Origin: an uncultured Caryophanales bacterium
GTDB taxonomy: Bacteria; Bacillota_I; Bacilli_A; RF39; UBA660
DNA length: 64,000 nt
NCBI GenBank assembly: GCA_905206805.1
Contig: CAJLIR010000008.1
Coordinates: 1-64,000, forward strand
Reading direction: 5' to 3'
Positions 40,634 through 50,291 of the stretch are shown in pieces. The notes below the pieces were generated by a model. That model had not been told where the DNA came from, made no database searches, and saw nothing but the letters and a program-made list of their open reading frames with translations. Every line of letters starts with the position of its first letter. Within the stretch, counting starts at the first letter, position 1. Both the position numbers and the translations under genes were made by a program.

Positions 40634-43600
40634 AATTTGAAAAATTAAAATCAGGAAATGTATCTGATGTTGAAAGACAAATTCGTGAAGAATGGGGTGG
40701 TTGTGAAACCATTTTAAAGAAAACAATTGATAATAGATCTGATAAGAATATGTTTGTATTTTACGATGGACCAATTTATGCGAATGCAAAACCTGGATTG
40801 CATCATGTTTTTGCAAAAACTATTAAAGACGCAGTTTGTAAATATAAAACAATGCAAGGATATAAAGTTTTAAGAAAAATTGGTCTTGATACTCATGGAT
40901 TACCAATTGAAGTCAATGTTGAAAAAAAGTTGGGATTTAAAAATAAATCTGATATTGAAAAATTTGGAATTGAAAATTTTTGTAAGGAATGTAATAAAGA
41001 AACTGATTCTAATATAGATGAGGTAAAAAAAGTTACAGAAATGATGGGACAATTTATTGATATTACTAATCCATATATAACATGTACTAATGATTATATT
41101 GAATCAGAATGGTGGTTAATTAAAAATATATTTGATAAAGGTTTAATTTATCATGGTAATAAAGTTTTACCATATTGTCCAAGATGTGGAACTGAATTAT
41201 CACAAAATGAAGTATCTCAAGGATATCAACAAGATTCAGTTAATACTGTAATTGTGCCATTAAAATTAGTTGATGAAGATGCATATTTATTAGTTTGGAC
41301 AACAACACCATGGACTCTTATAGATAATGTTGCGACTTGTGTAAATCCGGATTATGACTATATTAAAGCATCATCTAAAGGAAATAATTTTATAGTATGT
41401 AAAAACTTAGCTGATAAGGTTTTAGGTGAAGATTATTTAGTTTTAGAAACATATAAAGGTAAAGACTTAGTTGGAAAAAGATATGAACAATTAATGCCTT
41501 TTGCTAAAGTTGAAGGTAAAGCATTTTGTGTTTTAGCTGACAGTTATGTTACTGCTTTAGATGGTACTGGTATAGTTCATATTGCGCCTTCTTATGGAGA
41601 AGATGATTCAAGAGTTGCTAAAATAAATGGTGTAAGTTCTTCAAAAAGTGTAAATAAAGATGGTCTTTATACAGTTGGTCCTTGGAAAGATAGAATTGTA
41701 ACTGATCCAGAACTTGAACTTGATATTATTAAATATTTGAAAGAAAATGATAAGTTATTTAAAAAACAAAAAATAACTCATGATTATCCACATTGTTGGA
41801 GATGTAAAAAGCCACTTATTTATTATGCTAAACCAGCTTGGTATATTGAAACAACAAAATTTAAAGAAAAGATAATTGAGTGCAATAAAAGTGTTAATTG
41901 GTATCCTTCTTATGTAGGTGAAAAAAGATTTAATAATTGGCTAGAAGGAATGGTTGACTGGGGAATTTCAAGAAATAGATATTGGGGTTGTCCTATGCCT
42001 ATTTGGACTTGTGAATGTGGTCATATTGAATGTATTGGGTCGCTTGATGAATTGCAGGAAAAAGTTGTAGGAGACGTTGATGTTAGAAAAATTGAACTTC
42101 ATAGACCTTATGTAGATAATATTCATATTGAATGCTCTAAGTGCCACAAATCGATGAATAGGGTAACTGATGTTATGGATGTCTGGTTTGATAGTGGAGC
42201 TATGCCATATGCTCAATTTCATTATCCATTTGAAAATAAAGAACTTTTTGAAAGTCAATTTCCAGGTGATTTTATAGCTGAAGGTGTAGATCAAACAAGA
42301 GGCTGGTTTAATTCTCTTTTATGCATTTCTACATTAGTTTCAGGTGTTTCAAGTTATAAAAATGTTGTGGTAAATGATATGATGCTTGACGCTAACGGAA
42401 AGAAAATGTCTAAATCGGTTGGAAATATTATAAATCCAGTTGATATTATGACTGAGTATGGGGCAGATCCAGTTAGATATTATATGTTATACGCATCACC
42501 TGTTTGGACACCACTTAGATTTGATATGGTCGGTTTAAAAGAAATCTATTCAAAATTTTATGCAACACTTAAAAATGCTTATTCATTTTTTGAAATGTAT
42601 GCTAATGCTGATAATATCGATCCAAGAGAATATGATATTGAGGTTAAAAACAGAGAGTTAATAGATAAATGGTTACTTTCTAAATTAAATAAACTTGTAC
42701 GTGATGTAACTAATGCATATGAAGCTTATGACTTAAATAAAGTTGTAAAATTAATTGTACCATTTTTAAATGATGATTTATCAAATTGGTATATTAGATC
42801 AAATAGAAGAAGATTCTGGGATTCTGAGTTATCTTTAAGCAAAAAAGCAGTATATCAAACAACATATGAAGTATTAGTTACACTATCTAAATTAGTAGCT
42901 CCTATTACTCCTTATATATCAGAAGAAATATATACTAAATTGACATCTTTAGAAAGCGTTCATTTAGCTGATTTCCCTAAATGCAATGAAAAACTAATAA
43001 ATGAAGAAGTAGAAGAAAAAATGGATTTAGTTCGTGATATATGTAGTTTAGGTCGTGACGCTAGAGAAACTGTTAATATTAAGGTTCGTCAACCAATTAA
43101 AGAAGTTATTTTATCTTCGTCAGTTAAAGATATTATTGGTAATTTAGATTTAATTGTTAAAGAAGAATTAAATGTTAAAAATATTGTTTATAAAACTGAT
43201 ATGACAGAATATTTGAGTTATTCATTAAAACCTAACTTTAAAGTACTTGGTAAGGAATTAGGACCTAAAATAAAATTATTACAAGAAGAATTGAAAAAAT
43301 TATCTAGTAATGATGCTTACAGAGTAACTTATGATTCTGTAATAATTAAATTAGATGGTGAAGATTTTACTCTAAATAGTGATAATACAATTGTATCAAT
43401 TGATGTTTTAGATGGATATGTTGCTAGTAATGACTCAAAAACGTGTGTTGTTTTAAATACAGAATTAACTGAAGATTTAATTTTGGAAGGTCTTGCTCGT
43501 GAAGTAGTAAGAAAGGTACAAAGTTTAAGAAAAGATTTGGATTTAAACATTGTTGATAAAATTAATGTTTATTATAATGGACCAGAACAGTTAGATAAAT

Positions 43601-43728
43601 CAATTAATAATTACATGGATTATATAAAAAATGAAACTTTGGCTATTTCAATTTCAAAAGATTCTACTTTAGAATTGGATTCAGAATTAAATGATATAAA
43701 AGCATCTTTATCAATATCAAAGATATAG
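40630..43728 (+). CDS. ileS: isoleucyl-tRNA synthetase, IleRS2 type with GXHH signature
   Basis: IleRS charges tRNA-Ile and edits valine. The 1032-residue product belongs to the longer, eukaryote-like IleRS2 group. The class I HIGH-type motif is altered: residues 56-59 read G-L-H-H (KPGLHHVFAKTIKD) in place of H-x-G-H. KMSKS is normal at about residues 592-596. The editing domain (LVWTTTPWTLIDN, GTGIVHIAPSYGEDD) and long C-terminal region are present. GXHH-bearing IleRS2 enzymes are known from some Bacilli and are linked to very strong mupirocin resistance. Start overlaps the antiporter stop by 4 bp. Confidence 0.96.
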   Translation: MKFEKLKSGNVSDVERQIREEWGGCETILKKTIDNRSDKNMFVFYDGPIYANAKPGLHHVFAKTIKDAVCKYKTMQGYKVLRKIGLDTHGLPIEVNVEKKLGFKNKSDIEKFGIENFCKECNKETDSNIDEVKKVTEMMGQFIDITNPYITCTNDYIESEWWLIKNIFDKGLIYHGNKVLPYCPRCGTELSQNEVSQGYQQDSVNTVIVPLKLVDEDAYLLVWTTTPWTLIDNVATCVNPDYDYIKASSKGNNFIVCKNLADKVLGEDYLVLETYKGKDLVGKRYEQLMPFAKVEGKAFCVLADSYVTALDGTGIVHIAPSYGEDDSRVAKINGVSSSKSVNKDGLYTVGPWKDRIVTDPELELDIIKYLKENDKLFKKQKITHDYPHCWRCKKPLIYYAKPAWYIETTKFKEKIIECNKSVNWYPSYVGEKRFNNWLEGMVDWGISRNRYWGCPMPIWTCECGHIECIGSLDELQEKVVGDVDVRKIELHRPYVDNIHIECSKCHKSMNRVTDVMDVWFDSGAMPYAQFHYPFENKELFESQFPGDFIAEGVDQTRGWFNSLLCISTLVSGVSSYKNVVVNDMMLDANGKKMSKSVGNIINPVDIMTEYGADPVRYYMLYASPVWTPLRFDMVGLKEIYSKFYATLKNAYSFFEMYANADNIDPREYDIEVKNRELIDKWLLSKLNKLVRDVTNAYEAYDLNKVVKLIVPFLNDDLSNWYIRSNRRRFWDSELSLSKKAVYQTTYEVLVTLSKLVAPITPYISEEIYTKLTSLESVHLADFPKCNEKLINEEVEEKMDLVRDICSLGRDARETVNIKVRQPIKEVILSSSVKDIIGNLDLIVKEELNVKNIVYKTDMTEYLSYSLKPNFKVLGKELGPKIKLLQEELKKLSSNDAYRVTYDSVIIKLDGEDFTLNSDNTIVSIDVLDGYVASNDSKTCVVLNTELTEDLILEGLAREVVRKVQSLRKDLDLNIVDKINVYYNGPEQLDKSINNYMDYIKNETLAISISKDSTLELDSELNDIKASLSISKI

Positions 43729-43733
43729 TTAGA

Positions 43734-43762
43734 AAAATGAAATCTTATGGTTTCATTTTTTT
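43734..43762 (+). terminator. rho-independent terminator of antiporter-ileS
   Basis: AAAATGAAA (43734-43742) and TTTCATTTT (43751-43759), 8-nt loop, then T5. Confidence 0.9.
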
Positions 43763-43784
43763 TGTTATAAAAAATGAAAATCAG

Positions 43785-43813
43785 TTGACTAGCGAACAAA
43801 TGTATGTTAAAAT
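43785..43813 (+). promoter_or_regulatory. ruvA promoter with LexA/SOS box in the spacer
   Basis: TTGACT (43785-43790), 17 bp, TAAAAT (43808-43813). The spacer holds CGAACAAATGTATG (43793-43806), matching CGAACRNRYGTTCG except for two positions in the right arm. LexA bound here would cover both promoter boxes. Confidence 0.75.
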
Positions 43814-43891
43814 TTATTAGAATATAATAATGATATAATGTTCAACATTGATTTAAAATGTTTAATTTGATAAAATGATAAAGGTGGTATT

Positions 43892-44443
43892 ATGTATTCT
43901 TATATAAAAGGAATTGTTACTGATATAGAAAGTAATTATATTGTTGTTGATAATAACGGTATTGGATATTTAATTTATACAGCTAATCCATATTCTTTTA
44001 GTTTAAATGAAAATGTAACTATTTATTTATATCAGTATGTAAGAGAAGATGAAATAAGTCTTTATGGCTTTAAGACAAAGGAAGAAAAAAGTATGTTTTT
44101 AAGTCTTATTGAGGTAAAAGGATTGGGGTGTAAAATGGCACTACCAATGCTTGCAAATGGTGGTGTTGATAGTATTATTTCTGCAATTGAAAGTGAAAAT
44201 ATTAATTATTTAAAAAAATTTCCTAAAATAGGTGATAAAGTTGCAAGACAAATTATACTTGATTTAAAAGGTAAATTAGTAACAAACCAAAATAATGATA
44301 CGACAAATAATGATGAATTGGTTGAAGCTTTAAAAGCTTTAGGTTATAAACCTGCGGATATAAAAAAGGTCTTAACAGGCGTATCTAATTGTGGTACAAT
44401 AGAAACCCAAATCAAAGAAGCTTTAAAATTATTAATGAGGTAA
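43892..44443 (+). CDS. ruvA: Holliday junction branch migration protein RuvA
   Basis: RuvA binds four-way junctions and loads the RuvB motor. The 183-residue product has the N-terminal OB domain (MYSYIKGIVTDIESNYIVV), two helix-hairpin-helix motifs (SLIEVKGLGCKMALPML; FPKIGDKVARQIILDLKGK) and the C-terminal RuvB-binding domain (LVEALKALGYKPADIKKVL). Ribosome site AAAGGTGG. Its promoter carries a LexA box. The first ~75 codons recur in the pseudogene at 13111-13518. Confidence 0.97.
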   Translation: MYSYIKGIVTDIESNYIVVDNNGIGYLIYTANPYSFSLNENVTIYLYQYVREDEISLYGFKTKEEKSMFLSLIEVKGLGCKMALPMLANGGVDSIISAIESENINYLKKFPKIGDKVARQIILDLKGKLVTNQNNDTTNNDELVEALKALGYKPADIKKVLTGVSNCGTIETQIKEALKLLMR

Positions 44444-44447
44444 TACT

Positions 44448-44855
44448 ATGAAAGTAAATAAAACAGTAAAAAAATTAAGTTTATATATGAGTGATATATA
44501 TAGCAAAAAAATAACTATTTTTCCACAAAAGGAAAACTTTGTATTGAAAAAAAGAAATAATATAATTATACAAACTGACGCAATATGTCAAAAAAGGGAT
44601 AAACAAAAAATAGTTTTTATAAATTATAATTTTGTTTTAGTTAGAGAGTTTAGTGAACATATAAATGTTTCAAATGAATTATATTATAATATTGATTCAT
44701 TAAAAAATAAGGGGTTAGATGTTCAAGATTTATTTCCTATTTATCCCAATAGTATGGTCTTAAATTATTATTTGAATTATTGTGATGTTTCGGAAAAAAC
44801 CAAGGAAAAATGTTTAAATTATTTAAAAAATGTTAATAAACAATTTTATAAGTAA
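44448..44855 (+). CDS. hypothetical protein between ruvA and the nucleotidase gene
   Basis: I do not recognise this 135-residue, basic (Lys-rich) soluble protein. It has alternating beta strands (KITIFPQKENFVLKKRNNIIIQ, KQKIVFINYNFVLVREF) then helices with LFPIYPNSMVLNYYLNYCDVS. No zinc or nuclease motif. It starts 4 bp after ruvA and ends 9 bp before the nucleotidase gene, so it belongs to the SOS-controlled ruv unit. Confidence 0.65.
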   Translation: MKVNKTVKKLSLYMSDIYSKKITIFPQKENFVLKKRNNIIIQTDAICQKRDKQKIVFINYNFVLVREFSEHINVSNELYYNIDSLKNKGLDVQDLFPIYPNSMVLNYYLNYCDVSEKTKEKCLNYLKNVNKQFYK

Positions 44856-44864
44856 GGAGTAATA

Positions 44865-45434
44865 ATGAAAATAGGTATAGATATAGATGACACAATTTGT
44901 GATACTTGGAAATCATTAATTCCTTATTTAAGTAAAGCTTTTAATGTTGATAAAAAAATATTAAAAGAAAGTAATAAACCATATGATGATATGTGGAAGT
45001 ATAATTATGATGAGTATTGCAAATTTGCAAAAACTTATTATAAAGTTTTAGCCCCTAAATATAAACTTAAGAAAAATGCTAGAAAAATAATCAATAAGTT
45101 AAAGAGTGAAGGTAATGAAATTATTTTTATAACAGCTAGAAGTGATAATGGATTTGAAGATCCCTATAAAATTAGTTATGATTATTTATCAAAACATAAA
45201 ATAAAATTTGATAAGTTAATTGTTTGTGCTAAAGACAAGGGAAAAGTTTGTAAAGAAGAAAATATAGATATTTTTATTGATGATTCTGTTCATAATTGTC
45301 AATCTATATCCAGTTATTCTATAGATGTTTTAATGTTTGATGAAAAGTGGAATAGAGATTGTAATGATTATAAAAGAGTATATAATTGGCTAGATGTCTA
45401 TAAGGCAATAAAAGGGGTGAAGAATGATGGATGA
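44865..45434 (+). CDS. HAD-family 5'(3')-deoxyribonucleotidase-like phosphatase
   Basis: The 189-residue product has the HAD signature IGIDIDDTICDTW (nucleophile and acid Asp), motif II Thr in IIFITARSDNGFEDP, the Lys in LIVCAKDKGKVCKEENIDIFIDDS with motif III acidic residues in IDIFIDDSVHNC. This order fits the NT5C / YqfW-like nucleotidase group, which removes phosphate from deoxynucleotides. Preceded by AAGGAG. It overlaps ruvB by 11 bp inside the ruv operon. Confidence 0.8.
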   Translation: MKIGIDIDDTICDTWKSLIPYLSKAFNVDKKILKESNKPYDDMWKYNYDEYCKFAKTYYKVLAPKYKLKKNARKIINKLKSEGNEIIFITARSDNGFEDPYKISYDYLSKHKIKFDKLIVCAKDKGKVCKEENIDIFIDDSVHNCQSISSYSIDVLMFDEKWNRDCNDYKRVYNWLDVYKAIKGVKNDG

Positions 45435-46425
45435 TAGATTAGTTGATAGTAATAAAATGGATGAGGATCAATTTGAATTTAATATAAGACCTAGATTTTT
45501 AAAAGAGTATATTGGTCAAAGTGAAGTAAAAGAAAATATGGAAATTTATATTAAAGCTGCTAAAATTCGTAATGAAGCTTTAGATCATGTTTTGTTGTAT
45601 GGCCCTCCAGGGCTAGGAAAAACAACTCTTGCTTATATTATTGCAAATGAACTCGGAACAAATATAAAAACAGCCAGTGGACCTGCAATCGAAAAGACCG
45701 GTGATTTAGCAGCAATTCTTTCTAATTTAGAGGAAGGTGATGTTTTATTTATTGATGAGATACATAGAATACCACGTTTTATTGAAGAAGTTTTGTATTC
45801 TGCTATGGAAGATTTTACATTGGAAATAGTAATTGGTGCAGACTCTTCAAGTAGAAGTATAAAGATAGATCTTCCACCTTTTACTTTAGTTGGTGCTACA
45901 ACTAGGGCAGGAGATTTAACAAGCCCATTAAGAGATCGTTTTGGAATTATATCTAAATTACAATATTATACGGTTGATGAGCTTACTGATATTGTAAAAA
46001 GAACAAGTAAGGTTTTAAATTGTGAAATTGATTCTAAGGCAGCGGTAGAACTTGCAACGAGAAGTCGTGGAACTCCCCGTATTGCTAATAGACTTTTTAG
46101 AAGAGTTAGAGATTTTGCTATTGTAGTAGGTAATGGGAAAATTGATTTAAAACTATGTAAAATGGCTTTAGATAAATTAAAGGTTGATAGTCTAGGTCTG
46201 GATGATACAGATTATAACTTGCTTAAAGCAATTATTGAAAGATTTAATGGCGGTCCGGTTGGAATTGAAGCGATTGCTTCTAGTATTGGTGAAGAACAAA
46301 CCACTATTGAAGACGTTTATGAACCATATTTATTGCAAATTGGATTACTAAAAAGGACTACTAGAGGTCGTGTTGCAACAGAAAAAGCTTATAAACATTT
46401 AAATATTCCATATAAAGAAAAATAA
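45424..46425 (+). CDS. ruvB: Holliday junction DNA helicase RuvB
   Basis: RuvB is the AAA+ ring motor for branch migration. The 333-residue product has the N-terminal FNIRPRFLKEYIGQ block, Walker A LYGPPGLGKTTLA, Walker B VLFIDEIHR, sensor 1 LVGATTRAGDL, the arginine finger SPLRDRFG and a C-terminal winged helix ending RTTRGRVATEKAY. Ribosome site GGGGTGA lies inside the nucleotidase gene; two adjacent ATGs (45424, 45427) are possible. Confidence 0.98.
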   Translation: MMDDRLVDSNKMDEDQFEFNIRPRFLKEYIGQSEVKENMEIYIKAAKIRNEALDHVLLYGPPGLGKTTLAYIIANELGTNIKTASGPAIEKTGDLAAILSNLEEGDVLFIDEIHRIPRFIEEVLYSAMEDFTLEIVIGADSSSRSIKIDLPPFTLVGATTRAGDLTSPLRDRFGIISKLQYYTVDELTDIVKRTSKVLNCEIDSKAAVELATRSRGTPRIANRLFRRVRDFAIVVGNGKIDLKLCKMALDKLKVDSLGLDDTDYNLLKAIIERFNGGPVGIEAIASSIGEEQTTIEDVYEPYLLQIGLLKRTTRGRVATEKAYKHLNIPYKEK

Positions 46426-46456
46426 ATTTTTATTAATATATAGAGGGGTAGATAGT

Positions 46457-47482
46457 ATGAAAACAGAAGATTTTGATTTTGAATTACCAGAGGAATTAAT
46501 TGCGCAAACACCTATTAAAGAGCGTGATCATTCAAGGTTGCTTGTTTTGAATAGAAAAGATGGTTCAATTGAACATAAAATATTTACTGATATAATTGAT
46601 TATTTAGAAGAAGGTGATTCCTTAGTATTAAATGATACCAAAGTTATGCCTGCACGACTTTATGGTGTTAAGGAAGAAACAGATGCTTTAATAGAGGTTC
46701 TTTTATTAAAGGATTTAGGGGATAATACTTGGGAGTGTTTAACAAGACCTGCTAAAAGAATTAAGGAAGGAACAGTAGTTAGTTTTGGAGATGGATTATT
46801 AAAGGCTAAGTGTGTTAAATGTGGAGATGAAGGAATACGAGAATTTAAACTAATATACAACGGAATTTTGTATGAAATATTAGATAAACTTGGGGAAATG
46901 CCACTTCCTCCTTATATTCACGAAAAGCTTGAAGATAAGGATAGATACCAAACTGTCTACGCTAAAAATATAGGTTCTGCGGCTGCACCTACCGCAGGAT
47001 TACATTTCACGAAGGAATTGCTTCAAAAAATTAAAGATAAGGGGATAAATATTGTTTATATAACGCTCCATGTTGGACTTGGAACATTTAGACCTGTAAA
47101 TGTTTTAGATGTAACAAAACATAAAATGCATAGTGAGTATTATATGATGAGTAAAGAGGCAGCTAATATTTTAACTAAAACTAAACAAAATGGTAAGAAA
47201 ATTATTAGTGTTGGAACAACTTCAACACGTACACTTGAGACTATAATGAGTTTACATGGAGAATTTAGGGAATGTAGCGGTTGGACTGATATATTTATTT
47301 ATCCTGGATATCAATTTAAGGCAGTAGATAATTTGATAACTAACTTTCATTTACCAAAATCAACATTAGTAATGTTAGTAAGCGCCCTAGCAAGTAAAGA
47401 ATTAATAATGAAAGCTTATCATGAAGCAATTATTAATAAATATAGATTTTTTTCATTTGGAGATTCAATGTTAATCAGATAA
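46457..47482 (+). CDS. queA: tRNA preQ1(34) S-adenosylmethionine ribosyltransferase-isomerase
   Basis: QueA transfers and isomerises ribosyl from SAM to preQ1 in tRNA, a late step of queuosine synthesis. The 341-residue product shows FDFELPEELIAQTP, LVLNDTKVMPARLYG, KNIGSAAAPTAGLHFT and TNFHLPKSTLVMLVSAL. Its place after ruvB is the common Firmicute order. Ribosome site AGAGGGG. tgt, its usual neighbour, is not found here. Confidence 0.97.
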   Translation: MKTEDFDFELPEELIAQTPIKERDHSRLLVLNRKDGSIEHKIFTDIIDYLEEGDSLVLNDTKVMPARLYGVKEETDALIEVLLLKDLGDNTWECLTRPAKRIKEGTVVSFGDGLLKAKCVKCGDEGIREFKLIYNGILYEILDKLGEMPLPPYIHEKLEDKDRYQTVYAKNIGSAAAPTAGLHFTKELLQKIKDKGINIVYITLHVGLGTFRPVNVLDVTKHKMHSEYYMMSKEAANILTKTKQNGKKIISVGTTSTRTLETIMSLHGEFRECSGWTDIFIYPGYQFKAVDNLITNFHLPKSTLVMLVSALASKELIMKAYHEAIINKYRFFSFGDSMLIR

Positions 47483-47483
47483 T

Positions 47484-48368
47484 ATGAATAAAGTAATTGT
47501 TATAGTAGGTCCAACTGGTGTTGGAAAGACAAAATTGAGTATTGAACTTGCAAAAAGATTAAATGGAGAAATTATTAATGCAGATAGTACCCAAATTTAT
47601 AAGGGACTTGATATTGCGACGGCTAAAGTTACAGAAGATGAAAAATGTGGCATACAACATTATTTGATTGATATAAAAAATATGGATGAAGATTATACTG
47701 TTTTTGATTATCAGTCTGATTGTAGAAATTCTATCAATTATATTTTAAGCAAAAATAAAACACCAATTTTAGTTGGTGGTACGGGTTTATACATAAAAGC
47801 CGCTTTATATGATTATGAATTTAAACAAGAGGAAAAAAAAGAAACTTTTGAAAATTTAAATAATGATGAATTATATAATTATTTACTTACACTTGATCCT
47901 AATACTGATATTCATAAAAATAATCGTAAAAGAGTTTTGAGGTCTATTAATTATTATTTAAATAATAACGTTCCTTTGTCTGAAAAGAAAAAGTCTGATA
48001 ATTTGTTATTTGATTGTGTATTTATAGGCCTTACAACTGATAGAAGTTTATTATATGAAAAAATAAATGATAGGGTTGACAGTATGTTGAAAAATGGATT
48101 GTTAAGTGAAGCAAAAAAAATATACGATATGAATGTTAGGTCTAAGGCAGTTATGACACCAATTGGCTATAAAGAATTATTTGAATATTTTGATTGTAAT
48201 AAAACATATGATGAATCAGTATCATTAATCAAACAAAGAAGTCGTAATTATGCAAAAAGGCAATATACATGGTTTAAAAATCAAATGGATATTAGCTGGT
48301 TTAATGTTGATTTTGATAATTTTGAAAATACGGTTAATTCAATTTATAACTTTATAAAAAAACAATAA
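47484..48368 (+). CDS. miaA: tRNA dimethylallyltransferase
   Basis: MiaA adds the dimethylallyl group to A37 of tRNAs that read UNN codons. The 294-residue product has the P-loop IVGPTGVGKTKLS, the substrate region NADSTQIYKGLDIATAKV, DYQSDCRN and LVGGTGLYIKA, and late TPIGYKELFEYF and RNYAKRQYTWFKNQ. It starts one base after the queA stop, so it is translationally coupled. Ends in a terminator. Confidence 0.97.
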   Translation: MNKVIVIVGPTGVGKTKLSIELAKRLNGEIINADSTQIYKGLDIATAKVTEDEKCGIQHYLIDIKNMDEDYTVFDYQSDCRNSINYILSKNKTPILVGGTGLYIKAALYDYEFKQEEKKETFENLNNDELYNYLLTLDPNTDIHKNNRKRVLRSINYYLNNNVPLSEKKKSDNLLFDCVFIGLTTDRSLLYEKINDRVDSMLKNGLLSEAKKIYDMNVRSKAVMTPIGYKELFEYFDCNKTYDESVSLIKQRSRNYAKRQYTWFKNQMDISWFNVDFDNFENTVNSIYNFIKKQ

Positions 48369-48397
48369 TAAGTAAATTTATACTATTATTGTTTTTT
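48361..48397. terminator. bidirectional terminator after miaA
   Basis: AACAATAATA (48361-48370) and TATTATTGTT (48384-48393), followed by T7. It overlaps the end of the opposing gene. Confidence 0.82.
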
Positions 48398-48832
48398 TAT
48401 AAATACTTTTTCATTATTAGATACTAATTGATTTGCTTCAAAATTGTTAATATATTTTTCAATAAAATCATCATTTTTTTCATCATATATTAAAATATTA
48501 ATATTTTCAAAACTATTAAGCTCTGTTTCTAAAATTGTCAAGAATGCTTTTTGTTTTGTATTTATTTTGTTAATACTTGGACAGAAAAGTATTATTTCAT
48601 TTGTAACAGGAATATTACAAATTGTCATATATTCCATTTTGGTAATATTAAGTGCAGTATCAAAATACCAATCATTTTCTATATTTAAATTTTCGTCAAT
48701 AATAAATTGATCAAAAGTATCAGAATGTGTGATGTTATTTTTGTTTGTATATGCAAAAAAATCTTTGTTACTTTTTATATTATTACCAGGAATAATTAAA
48801 GTTAATAAATCATTTATATTTTCTATATTCAT
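48386..48832 (-). CDS. hypothetical protein
   Basis: I do not recognise this 148-residue, Asn/Asp-rich soluble protein. It has an acidic N-terminal helix (NIENINDLLTLIIPGNN), a central strand pair (MEYMTICNIPVTNEIILFCPS) and a C-terminal alpha/beta stretch (INILIYDEKNDDFIEKYINNF). Start at 48832 after TGGAGG; the longer frame from 48865 has no ribosome site. It lies alone between the ruv-queA-miaA and rnf units. Confidence 0.6.
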   Translation of the reverse strand: MNIENINDLLTLIIPGNNIKSNKDFFAYTNKNNITHSDTFDQFIIDENLNIENDWYFDTALNITKMEYMTICNIPVTNEIILFCPSINKINTKQKAFLTILETELNSFENINILIYDEKNDDFIEKYINNFEANQLVSNNEKVFIKKQ

Positions 48833-49009
48833 TTTTATAACCTCCAGTGAGTGACAATTTAACATTTTACCATGTTTTTTATAAATGTTAAGTAAAATTT
48901 TTCAAATGTATTAAAATACGCATGAAACGTTTATAAGAAAAATAAAAACATTATCTTTTTTTTTCAATAAAAAAACTGTATAATATATATATGATAGAAT
49001 GGAGCAAGT

Positions 49010-50290
49010 ATGATGATAGGTTCAAGAATTGCTAATAAAAAGGATATGTCTCTTAAGAATAAAATAATTAATTTTTTAAATCCTGATAATATTTTTATTC
49101 CACTTGTTATTGGAACTGAAACTAATATAAGTATATTTGTAAAAAAAGGTGATTATGTATATAAGGGGAATATATTAGGAAAAAGCCAAGGGTTTTCCTC
49201 TCTTCCAATTTTAGCTAGTGTAAGTGGTGTTGTATTGGGCATTGAAGAAAAATATTATTTAAACGGTAAAAAGGTAAAATGTATAGTTATTAAGAATGAT
49301 TTTAAAGAACTTTCTCTTGAAAAACAATCAATGACTGAAAATATTAGTCAAATTAAGAAAGATAATTTTGTTGAAATTTTAAAAAATAATTCTATTGTAG
49401 GTATGGGTGGTGCAAATTTTCCTACCTATATAAAATATTCAACAGATAAAAAAATAAAAACTTTAATAGTAAATGCTGTAGAGTGTGAGCCATATATTAC
49501 TGCTGATTATGTATTAGCACTTAATCATGTTGAAGAAATATTGGAGTGTATAAATGCTATTTTAAAAATTAATGGAATTGATGAAGCTTATATTGCTATA
49601 AAAAAATATAATACTAAATTAATAAATGCATTTAATAAGTATATTGGAACATATCCTAATATAAAAATTCATGAAACTTTGAATACTTATCCAATGGGAT
49701 GGGAAAAAAATGTTGTAGAAAGCGTACTTAATAGGACGTATGATAAATTACCAATAGAAATTGGAGTGGTTGTAAATAATATATCTACTATATATGCAAT
49801 TTATGAAAGCATTAAATATAATAAACCATTAACTTCAAGAATAGTAACATTTACGGGAGAAGGATTCGAAAATGCTAAAAATATCAATGTAAAAATCGGT
49901 ACATCAGTTAGAGAAATAATAGAAAAAAATTTAAAATATAAAAAAAATTTAGAATTATTATTTATAGCTGGTGGACCAATGATGGGTAATAGTATTCCTA
50001 GTGACGATATTATAGTTACGCCAAATTTGAATTGTATTTTAGTTATTCCAAAAAATAAAAAATTAGAGAGTATCAATTGCTTAAGATGTGGATTATGTAT
50101 GAAATATTGTCCAGCTAAATTAACTCCAGTTTTGATTAAAGACAATTTAAACAGTTCTGATAAATTAAAAGATTATCAGGTTAATCGTTGTATAGAATGT
50201 GGATTATGTTCATTTGTTTGTCCTTCTAAGATCAATGTTAGAGATTATGTAAGACGCGCTAAAGAAATAATAAGAAAGGAGCAAAAATAA
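49010..50290 (+). CDS. rnfC: electron transport complex subunit RnfC
   Basis: RnfC is the peripheral subunit that takes part in NADH/ferredoxin electron transfer in the Rnf complex. The 426-residue product has a barrel-sandwich N-terminus (GDYVYKGNILGKS), the NADH/FMN-binding region (VGMGGANFPTYIKYS, NAVECEPYITADY), a SLBB-like domain, and two [4Fe-4S] motifs near the end (CLRCGLCMKYCP and CIECGLCSFVCP). Length is typical for the compact form. First gene of the rnf operon; ribosome site GGAGC, with ATG at 49010 or 49013. Confidence 0.95.
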   Translation: MMIGSRIANKKDMSLKNKIINFLNPDNIFIPLVIGTETNISIFVKKGDYVYKGNILGKSQGFSSLPILASVSGVVLGIEEKYYLNGKKVKCIVIKNDFKELSLEKQSMTENISQIKKDNFVEILKNNSIVGMGGANFPTYIKYSTDKKIKTLIVNAVECEPYITADYVLALNHVEEILECINAILKINGIDEAYIAIKKYNTKLINAFNKYIGTYPNIKIHETLNTYPMGWEKNVVESVLNRTYDKLPIEIGVVVNNISTIYAIYESIKYNKPLTSRIVTFTGEGFENAKNINVKIGTSVREIIEKNLKYKKNLELLFIAGGPMMGNSIPSDDIIVTPNLNCILVIPKNKKLESINCLRCGLCMKYCPAKLTPVLIKDNLNSSDKLKDYQVNRCIECGLCSFVCPSKINVRDYVRRAKEIIRKEQK

Positions 50291-50291
50291 T

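Noticed and set aside
48950..49000. sigma-A promoter of the rnf operon at TATAAT 48979-48984
   Set aside because: The -10 box is good but no acceptable -35 hexamer lies at 16-18 bp; a promoter is likely here but cannot be defined.
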